Part shown: in pieces, positions 1-5,552 of the stretch
How positions within the stretch are numbered: the stretch's first letter is position 1
Layout: each line of letters opens with the position of its first letter
DNA from: Longimicrobium sp.
Lineage (GTDB): Bacteria; Gemmatimonadota; Gemmatimonadetes; Longimicrobiales; Longimicrobiaceae
Length of the DNA stretch: 5,552 nucleotides
Direction of reading: 5' to 3'
Assembly (NCBI GenBank): GCA_030446945.1
Contig: JAUJMI010000267.1
Location: 1 to 5,552 of the forward strand
Program-made: the position numbers and the translations under genes
Notes under the pieces: generated by a model
Databases searched by the model: none
The model's input: the letters and a program-made list of their open reading frames with translations, nothing else
What the model was told of the DNA's origin: nothing

Positions 1-1
1 G

Positions 2-2893
2 CTGCAGGGGAACGCGCACGTGGAGCTGCTGGCGGTCGTGATGCCCCTCATCCGGCGCAGCCGCGCCTGCCTGCTGCGCGAGATCGAGGCGCTCACCTCC
101 CGTCCCGAAACTCCGCTCGTGGACGCCGTCCGCGTGGAGGCGCTGTGCGCCAGGACCTTTGCGCACCGGCTGGTGCGCATGACGAGCCGCACCCTGGTGC
201 TGGAGCTGAACGTGGCGCGGCTGCAGGGCCAGCTCCAGGGCGAAAGCCCCGCCGCCAGGTTCCGCAGCTTCGCGGACCGGCTGAAGCAGCCGGAGGTGGC
301 GCTCGCGCTCTTCCGGGAGTACCCGGTGCTCGCCCGCCAGCTCTGCCTGGCCATGGACCAGTGGGTCACCACGAACCTGAGCTTCCTCCAGCGCCTCTGC
401 GACGACTGGGAGGCGCTGCGCGAGCGATTCAGCCCCGATGCCGACCCGGGGCCGCTGGTGGACCTCGAGGGCACCGAGAGCGACCGGCACCGCGGGGGGC
501 AGACGGTGCTGATCGCCCGCTTCGAGTCCGGCCTGCGGATCGTGTACAAGCCGAAGCCGCTGGGGGTGGACGTCCACTTCCAGGAGCTGCTTGTCTGGCT
601 CAATAAGCGCGGGCAGCAGCCGGCGCTGCGGACGACAGCGACGCTGCAGCGGGGGAGCTATGGGTGGACCGAGTTCATCGTGCCGGCCGGGTGCGAGTCA
701 GTGGAGGAGGTCACCCGCTTCTACCGCCGCCAGGGCAGCTACCTTGCGATCATGTACCTCATCCAGGCGACGGACTTCCACTTCGACAACATCATCGCGA
801 TGGGCGAGCACCCGGTGCTGGTGGATTTGGAATCGCTATTCCACCCGCACTTCCTGAACGAGGGACACAACGACGCCAGCGAGATGGCGAACCTGTTCCT
901 GGGCAACTCGGTCCTTCGAGTGGGAATGCTTCCCGAGCGCTCGTGGAGCGACAACCGCTCTTCCGGGATCGACGTGAGCGGCCTGGGCGGCACGGCCAAC
1001 CAGATCTCGCCCCGTCCGGCGCAATACTGGGCGGGGCTGGGAACCGACGAGATGCGCATCGACCGCAAGCCGGTGACGCTGGCCGGGGGCGTAAACCGTC
1101 CCACGCTGGGCGGTGCGGACGTGGACGTGCTGGAGTACTACGAGACGCTGGTGGAGGGCTTCCGCTTCACCTACCAGCTGCTCCTGGATCACCGCGACGC
1201 CCTCCTCGCCGACGGTGGCCCGCTCGCCGCCTTCTCCGCCGACGAGGTGCGGATCATCCTGCGGCCCACGCACCTGTACAGCCTGATGCAGCGCGAGAGC
1301 TACCACCCGGACATGCTGCGCGACGCGCTGGACCGCGACAGCTTCTTCGACCGGCTCTGGGTGAGCGTGGAGCACAGCCCTTACCTGGAGCGAGCCATCG
1401 CCGCCGAGCGCGAGGACCTCTGGCGGGAGGACTTTCCGCTCTTCACCACCCGCCCCGCCTCGGTGGACCTGTGGACCAGCGTCGGCGAGCGCATCCCGGA
1501 CTACTTCCGCTCTTCGGGGATGTCACTGGTGCGGGAGCGCCTGGAAGGGTTCAGCGACGTGGACCTCCGGCGCCAGCTCTGGCTTATCCAGGCGTCGTTC
1601 ACTGCGCTCTCGGTGGCCGGCGAATCGGCCATAATGCCCAGCTATCCGCTCGCCGAGCCGCGGGGCCCCGCTTCCCGCGAACAGCTCCTGGACGCCGCGC
1701 GCGCCGTCGGCGACCGGCTGGAGGAGCTGGCGCTGTGGGGGAGTGAGAGCGTGGCGTGGGTGGGGCTGCGGCCCATCCACGAACGCTACTGGAACCTGTC
1801 GCCGCTGGGCCCGGACCTGTACAGCGGCCTTCCCGGGATCGCGCTCTTCCTTTCCTATTTGGGGGAAGCGACGGGGGACGCGCGCTACCGGCGCCTGGCC
1901 GAGGGGACGCTTCCCACCATCCGCTTCCAGGTGGACAACGACCTGTGGCCGCGTGGCACCGTTGGGGCGTTCGGCGGCTGGGGCGGGCTGATCTACACCT
2001 ACGCCCACCTCGGCTCGCTCTGGGACCGGCCCGACCTGTACGATCGCGCGGAGCAACTGATGGAGCTGCTGCCGAAGCGAGTGGCGGAGGATGATCGCTT
2101 CGACATCATCGACGGCGCGGCGGGGTGCCTGGCGAGCCTGCTGGCGCTGTACCGGGTGCGGCCCTCCGGGGCCACGCTGGCCGTCGCCATGCAGTGCGGC
2201 GACCGCCTCCTGGAAACGGCCATGCCCATGGGTGCCGGGGTGGGGTGGACCACGCCGCTGGGCACGCAGCCCCTGACCGGCTTCTCCCACGGAGCCGCGG
2301 GGATCGCCTGGGCGCTGCTCGCCCTGGCCGACGCGGCCGGGGAGCCGCGCTACCGCGAAGCGGCGCTCGCCGCGCTCGAGTACGAGCGTTCCCTCTTCTC
2401 GCCCGAGGTGCAGAACTGGCCGGACCTCCGCGAAGGGGAGGCGCCCTCCTCCTTCATCTGCGCCTGGTGCCAGGGCGCGCCCGGCATAGGGCTCAGCCGG
2501 GTGGCGATGCTGCCGTACCTGGACGGCGCGGAGCTCCGCGACGAGATCGGCGCGGCCGTCCGCACCACTCTCTCCACCGGGTTCGGGCGGAACCACTCGC
2601 TCTGCCACGGCGACTTGGGCAACCTGGAGTTCCTGCTGTCGAGCAGCCGCGCCGGCGGGAGCCAGGCCGGCGAGGTGGAGCGGTTGGGCGCCGCTATCCT
2701 GGAAAGCATCCAGCGCCACGGCTGGGTGTGCGGGGTTCCGCTGGGCGTGGAGACGCCGGGGCTGATGTCCGGCCTGGCGGGGATCGGGTATGGGCTGCTG
2801 CGGCTGGCCGCCCCGGACGCCGTGCCCTCCGTGCTGACGCTGGACCCGCCGCTGGCGAGGGCAGCCGCGGTGGATCGGCCGCTCACCCACTGA
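2..2893 (+). CDS. lanM: Class II lanthipeptide synthetase LanM (5'-truncated)
   Basis: Bifunctional enzyme that phosphorylates and eliminates Ser/Thr of a precursor peptide, then adds Cys thiols to form (methyl)lanthionine rings; expected to be cytosolic. Residues are counted from the GTG at 20, but the frame is open to the left edge, so that is not the real start. Dehydratase domain (about 1-540): D155/H157, Y176-K177-P-K179, the kinase-like D252-x-H254-x-x-N257, D269-L-E271, and R411...T417 for phosphate elimination. From memory of CylM numbering, K274, D347, H349, N352, D364, R506 and T512 all match at a constant offset of 95, so about 95 N-terminal residues are missing. LanC cyclase domain (about 560-945): catalytic H757 in GFSHG, zinc ligands C817 (WCQG) and C862-H863 (CHG), and seven GxxG repeats (G603, 653, 699, 758, 819, 864, 918) matching the seven-fold toroid. 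No key residue is missing, so it is probably active. It ends 13 nt before the glycosyltransferase. Family assignment is secure; the substrate is unknown. Confidence 0.96.
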   Translation: MQGNAHVELLAVVMPLIRRSRACLLREIEALTSRPETPLVDAVRVEALCARTFAHRLVRMTSRTLVLELNVARLQGQLQGESPAARFRSFADRLKQPEVALALFREYPVLARQLCLAMDQWVTTNLSFLQRLCDDWEALRERFSPDADPGPLVDLEGTESDRHRGGQTVLIARFESGLRIVYKPKPLGVDVHFQELLVWLNKRGQQPALRTTATLQRGSYGWTEFIVPAGCESVEEVTRFYRRQGSYLAIMYLIQATDFHFDNIIAMGEHPVLVDLESLFHPHFLNEGHNDASEMANLFLGNSVLRVGMLPERSWSDNRSSGIDVSGLGGTANQISPRPAQYWAGLGTDEMRIDRKPVTLAGGVNRPTLGGADVDVLEYYETLVEGFRFTYQLLLDHRDALLADGGPLAAFSADEVRIILRPTHLYSLMQRESYHPDMLRDALDRDSFFDRLWVSVEHSPYLERAIAAEREDLWREDFPLFTTRPASVDLWTSVGERIPDYFRSSGMSLVRERLEGFSDVDLRRQLWLIQASFTALSVAGESAIMPSYPLAEPRGPASREQLLDAARAVGDRLEELALWGSESVAWVGLRPIHERYWNLSPLGPDLYSGLPGIALFLSYLGEATGDARYRRLAEGTLPTIRFQVDNDLWPRGTVGAFGGWGGLIYTYAHLGSLWDRPDLYDRAEQLMELLPKRVAEDDRFDIIDGAAGCLASLLALYRVRPSGATLAVAMQCGDRLLETAMPMGAGVGWTTPLGTQPLTGFSHGAAGIAWALLALADAAGEPRYREAALAALEYERSLFSPEVQNWPDLREGEAPSSFICAWCQGAPGIGLSRVAMLPYLDGAELRDEIGAAVRTTLSTGFGRNHSLCHGDLGNLEFLLSSSRAGGSQAGEVERLGAAILESIQRHGWVCGVPLGVETPGLMSGLAGIGYGLLRLAAPDAVPSVLTLDPPLARAAAVDRPLTH

Positions 2894-2900
2894 GAAAGGG
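2894..2900 (+). promoter_or_regulatory. Shine-Dalgarno sequence of the glycosyltransferase gene
   Basis: GAAAGGG begins directly after the lanM TGA stop and lies six bases (CCCACC) before the GTG at 2907. It supports that GTG as the start and, with the 13-nt gap, suggests co-transcription and probably coupled translation with lanM. Confidence 0.6.
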
Positions 2901-2906
2901 CCCACC

Positions 2907-4127
2907 GTGCGCTACCTCTTCGCTTCCCTCTCCAGCTACGGCTTCCTGCTTCCCGCCATCGCGCTCGCGCGGGAGCTGGCGAGCCGTGGGCACGCGGTCG
3001 CCTTCGTGACGGACCCTTCCATGGGGCACGCCCTGCGGCAGGCCGGGATCGAGCGGATCCCGCGGGTGCCGGAGGACGGGCCCAGCTTCCGCATCGAGTT
3101 GGCGGGGCACCCGCTGGAGACGGTGCGCCAGGTGAAGTACCTGGAGCACGCCGTGGAAGCGTTCGCGCCGGACGTGCTGGTGGGGCACGAGCTCGCGCTC
3201 GGCCCGCTAGTGGCGGGGGAGCGCCACGGCCTGCCCACAGCGGTGTTGGGGCTGGCGGCCTTCATCTGGCCCAGCGACGCCCGCACGGTCCGCGAAGTCC
3301 CAAGCTACTACAACTGGGTGGTGGAGAGGCACGAGGGGTTCATGGACTCGTACCGCCTCACCCGCGAGACCTTCCACCTTCCGCCCCGCAACTTCGAGGG
3401 GCACCAGGCGAACCCGTTCGTGGGCGACCTCTTCCTCCTCCGCTCAATCCCCGGGCTGGAGGGGCAGGTGGAGGCCCTCCCTCCCCAGGTCCACCTGGTG
3501 GGCGACGTGTCGGCGGGGAGCACGAACGCCGAGCCTGAGCTGCTGGCCTGGCTGGCCGAGGCGAGGGCCGCCGGCGCGCCGGTGCTGTACGCCCAGCCGG
3601 GGCGGTTCTTTGAAAAGCAGGGGTTCTGGGAGCCGCTGGCGGGCGCCCTGGCCGGGCAGCCGGTGCGCGTGGCCGCCTCAGTCGGCCGGATGGACCGCAA
3701 GACCAGCAGCATCCCCGGCAACTTCTTCGTGCGCGACCACGTGCCGCAGGAGGTGGTGCTTCCCCACGCCGCCGCAGTCCTGTGCACCAGCACCACCACG
3801 GCGGTGCTGGGCGCTCTGAGGCACGGACTGCCGCTGCTCCTGGTGCCCGGCGGCGGGGGCGGCGAGCAGACCGACCTGGCCATCCGCTGCAAGCGCGCGG
3901 GCGTGGCGTACAACATGAAGCCGGCGGAGGTCACGCCCGAGACGCTCGGCGCGCGCATCGCGGAGCTGCTTGCCCCGGACACCGCCGTCCGCCGCAGCGC
4001 GTTGCGCATGAAGCAGGCGTTCGCCGCGGCGGGCGGTGCCCCGAGGGCGGCGGACCTGCTGGAGCGGCTGGGGCGGGAGCGCGCGCCCATCCTGCGCGAC
4101 GACCCGGCCGCTACCGCGGTGGTGTAG
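2907..4127 (+). CDS. GT1-like (GT-B, MGT/UGT-type) glycosyltransferase with non-canonical active site
   Basis: A 406-residue protein, normal length for bacterial GT1 enzymes, which transfer a sugar from a nucleotide donor to a small molecule or peptide. The N-terminal acceptor half (about 1-200) opens with a Rossmann strand and an LARELASRGHAVAF helix-strand typical of the family. The C-terminal donor half (about 225-390) has HVPQ at 278-281, the ALRHGLPLLLVP segment at 303-314 and the terminal E320-Q321 of the donor motif, followed by RCKRAGVAY. There is no signal peptide or membrane segment. Oddities: the catalytic His of the usual GHxxP is F13 (GFLLP, 12-16); the HGGxGT donor loop reads as Thr/Ser-rich (C293, then TSTTT at 294-298); the usual Glu of EAL is G302; and five glycines (315-319) precede EQ. 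The GTG start is chosen for its ribosome site and because the Rossmann strand starts at once. It follows lanM closely, so peptide or aglycone glycosylation is a reasonable inference. It could use another catalytic base or be inactive. Donor and acceptor cannot be read from sequence. Confidence 0.88.
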   Translation: MRYLFASLSSYGFLLPAIALARELASRGHAVAFVTDPSMGHALRQAGIERIPRVPEDGPSFRIELAGHPLETVRQVKYLEHAVEAFAPDVLVGHELALGPLVAGERHGLPTAVLGLAAFIWPSDARTVREVPSYYNWVVERHEGFMDSYRLTRETFHLPPRNFEGHQANPFVGDLFLLRSIPGLEGQVEALPPQVHLVGDVSAGSTNAEPELLAWLAEARAAGAPVLYAQPGRFFEKQGFWEPLAGALAGQPVRVAASVGRMDRKTSSIPGNFFVRDHVPQEVVLPHAAAVLCTSTTTAVLGALRHGLPLLLVPGGGGGEQTDLAIRCKRAGVAYNMKPAEVTPETLGARIAELLAPDTAVRRSALRMKQAFAAAGGAPRAADLLERLGRERAPILRDDPAATAVV

Positions 4128-4201
4128 ACATCGACGCCCCGCATTCCGGCACCGCCGGCCGTGGGACGAGCTTCCCTTTCTCTCCGCTACCGTTTTCTCC
4201 G
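4128..4201. other. Intergenic gap with short hairpin and pyrimidine tract
   Basis: The 74 nt between the glycosyltransferase stop and the oxidase start. It holds a perfect 5-bp inverted repeat, CCGGC/GCCGG with a 3-nt loop (4146-4158), with no T-run after it, so it is not a convincing intrinsic terminator. Positions 4171-4200 are 27 of 30 pyrimidines, with purines only at 4186, 4189 and 4192. No Shine-Dalgarno sequence or clear -35/-10 pair is visible, and no start codon occurs in the oxidase frame within the gap. It could be a plain spacer, a Rho-loading-like C/T-rich stretch, or the leader of a separately initiated transcript. Confidence 0.5.
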
Positions 4202-5552
4202 ATGATGGACGACGTGGGCGCAAGGCGCGTGGCCGCCGACCTGAGGCGCCAGGTGGCGGGCGAGGTGCTCGACGCGGCGGAGGCGCTGGTCCCGTACTGC
4301 TCCGACTACGGGAAGGTGGTGCACCGGACACCGCTGGCCGTGGTGCGGCCGCGCGGCCCGGACGACGTCGCCGCCGTGGTGCGCTACTGCGCGCTGCACG
4401 GCCTGCCCGTGGCGCCGCGCGGGGCTGGCCACGCGGCGGGGGGGCAGGGGCTGGCCGAGGGCGGGGTCGCGCTCGACCTGTGCACCCTGAACCGCATCCA
4501 CGAGATCCGCCCCCCCGAGCTCTGGTTCGAGGCCGACGCCGGGGTGCTCTGGGCCGGCGTGCGCGACGCCGCCGCGCCACTGGGGCTCTCGCCGCGGGTG
4601 CTGACGGGCTACCCGCACGTGTCGCTGGGCGGCACGCTCTCGGCCGGCGGGTGGGGACCCTCCTCCTTTAGGCGCGGTGCGCAGGTCGACAACTGCCTTG
4701 AGCTGGAGGTGGTGACCGGCACGGGCGAGCGGGTGCGCTGCTCGCCCGAGGAGGAGGCGGAGCTGTTCGGTCACGCGCTGGGCGGGATGGGGCAGTTCGG
4801 GATCATCACCCGCGTGCGGGGCCGTCTGCGGGCGCACGGCCCCGCCCTTCGCACCTGGACGCTCACCTACCCGGATCTGGGCGCGCTGCTAGACGACGGC
4901 GACCGGCTGATGGAGGACGGCCCGGCCGACCACGTGGAGGGCTTCGTCGCGCGCACGGAGGGCGGCGGCTGGAAGTACTCTTTCGATGTCTCCATGGAGG
5001 CGGAGAGCCATGCCGCCATCCGAGACGACGGCGTCCTCGCGCCGCTCCGGTTCGAGCGCTGCGAGCAGGTGCGCGACCGCACCACGCTGGCCTTCACCCG
5101 CGACCTCCCGCTGGAGCCCGAGTGGCCGGGGATCACGCACCCGGGTGTGGTGACCTTCCTTCCGCGGTCGGCGGCGCGCGAGTACATCGAATACTGCCTG
5201 GAGCACCTCCCCCTGGCTGTGCTGGGCGGGCCGGAGGCAACCCTGCGCCTGTGGCCGGTGTGGCGCCACAGCTCCCGCATGCCCATGATGCGGGCGCCCG
5301 CCGAGGGCCGGATGGTGATGCTCTTTATCGCCCCCACGCTCCCGGCGCGCCTGCTGCCGGCGGGTCTGTCGCTGCTGGGAAAGGCCAGCGACCTGGCCCT
5401 GCAGCTCGGCGCGAAGCGGTACATCGCCACCTGGACGCACTTCGACCTGGACCGCTGGCGGATGCACTTCGGCGAGTACTGGCCGCGGATCAACGAGATC
5501 AAGCACCGCTACGATCCGTGCGGGATCTTCAACCCGCACTTCATCGAATACG
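4202..5552 (+). CDS. FAD-linked oxidase, cytokinin-dehydrogenase-like (3'-truncated)
   Basis: The frame is open for 450 codons to the window edge. The N-terminal half (about 40-210) is a PCMH-type FAD-binding domain: PRGAGH at 72-77 places H77 where cytokinin dehydrogenases attach FAD covalently, followed by GGQ (80-82), VSLGGTLSAGG (140-150), LELEVVTGTGE (167-176) and the GGMGQFGIITR signature (194-204). The middle (about 215-420), with HPGVVTFLP at 313-321, resembles the cytokinin-dehydrogenase substrate domain. The C-terminal HFGEYW (422-427) and YDPCGIFNP (437-445) normally lie at the very end, so only a few residues should be missing. No second flavin-linking Cys is seen, so the attachment is probably single. 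No signal peptide: likely cytosolic. The usual Ser after the flavin His is A78, and the WTDYL catalytic Asp of plant enzymes aligns with G136 (LTGYP), so cytokinin is unlikely to be the substrate. ATG 4202 or the adjacent ATG 4205 is the start; neither has a Shine-Dalgarno sequence. Likely a tailoring oxidase of an alcohol, amine or sugar (inference). Confidence 0.88.
   Translation, partial: MMDDVGARRVAADLRRQVAGEVLDAAEALVPYCSDYGKVVHRTPLAVVRPRGPDDVAAVVRYCALHGLPVAPRGAGHAAGGQGLAEGGVALDLCTLNRIHEIRPPELWFEADAGVLWAGVRDAAAPLGLSPRVLTGYPHVSLGGTLSAGGWGPSSFRRGAQVDNCLELEVVTGTGERVRCSPEEEAELFGHALGGMGQFGIITRVRGRLRAHGPALRTWTLTYPDLGALLDDGDRLMEDGPADHVEGFVARTEGGGWKYSFDVSMEAESHAAIRDDGVLAPLRFERCEQVRDRTTLAFTRDLPLEPEWPGITHPGVVTFLPRSAAREYIEYCLEHLPLAVLGGPEATLRLWPVWRHSSRMPMMRAPAEGRMVMLFIAPTLPARLLPAGLSLLGKASDLALQLGAKRYIATWTHFDLDRWRMHFGEYWPRINEIKHRYDPCGIFNPHFIEY

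Noticed and set aside
664..1746. Plus-strand open frame (360 codons) inside lanM in another frame
   Set aside because: It overlaps the conserved dehydratase motifs of the real frame and its translation is a Pro/Arg/Gly-rich shadow.
1523..2905. Long open frame on the minus strand (460 codons) opposite the LanC half of lanM
   Set aside because: Its translation is rich in Arg, Pro, Gly and Ala with no recognisable domain, and it is exactly antisense to a gene with clear conserved motifs. Such shadows are expected in high-GC DNA.
2894..2906. Possible lanthipeptide precursor gene in the gaps
   Set aside because: The gaps are 13 and 74 nt, and no start codon followed by a leader/core-like peptide with Ser/Thr and Cys is present; the precursor must lie outside the window.
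4146..4158. CCGGC-ACC-GCCGG hairpin as a transcription terminator
   Set aside because: The stem is only 5 bp and no T-run follows; hairpins this short are common by chance in GC-rich DNA.
3678..4580. Minus-strand open frame (300 codons) spanning the glycosyltransferase-oxidase junction
   Set aside because: Low-complexity Arg/Pro/Ala-rich translation with no motif, overlapping two real genes in antisense; treated as a composition artefact.
4036..4671. Plus-strand open frame (211 codons) crossing the end of the glycosyltransferase and the start of the oxidase
   Set aside because: Arg/Gly/Ala-rich translation without any domain. The oxidase frame through the same bases contains the FAD-binding motifs.
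4202..5552. Calling the oxidase a true cytokinin dehydrogenase
   Set aside because: The fold and flavin site match, but the key substrate-side Asp aligns with Gly, and the neighbours indicate natural-product biosynthesis rather than cytokinin turnover.

Overview
The window is a gene-dense, one-directional segment of a high-GC bacterial chromosome, roughly 70% G+C by eye with strong G/C preference at third codon positions. It carries three head-to-tail genes on the + strand and almost no non-coding DNA. The composition and gene content fit a high-GC natural-product producer (Actinomycetota, Myxococcota or Gemmatimonadota such as Longimicrobiales). Nothing here, such as an rRNA or housekeeping marker, decides between them.

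Region by region: (1) 2-2893 is most of a class II lanthipeptide synthetase (LanM). It has a kinase-like Ser/Thr dehydratase domain followed by a LanC-type zinc cyclase domain. All catalytic motifs I can recognise are present, but the 5' end lies outside the window. (2) 2907-4127 is a complete GT-B, GT1-like glycosyltransferase, starting 13 nt after the lanM stop behind a fair Shine-Dalgarno sequence. Its fold landmarks are clear, but the catalytic-His position and the donor-site HGG loop are replaced. (3) 4128-4201 is a 74-nt gap with a short hairpin and a strikingly pyrimidine-rich tract. (4) From 4202 to the window end is a FAD-linked oxidase resembling cytokinin dehydrogenase, with a covalent-FAD histidine. 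It runs off the right edge only a few residues after its typical C-terminal motif.

Taken together, this looks like the interior of a lanthipeptide biosynthetic cluster. LanM would install (methyl)lanthionine rings in a precursor peptide. The glycosyltransferase and flavin oxidase are candidate tailoring enzymes for the cyclised peptide or for an attached sugar. No precursor peptide gene, transporter/protease (LanT), immunity gene or regulator is in the window, so the product and the tailoring assignments are inference. The most noteworthy points are the non-canonical active site of the glycosyltransferase, the oxidase with a conserved flavin anchor but a changed substrate-side residue, and the LanM-GT-oxidase gene combination itself.
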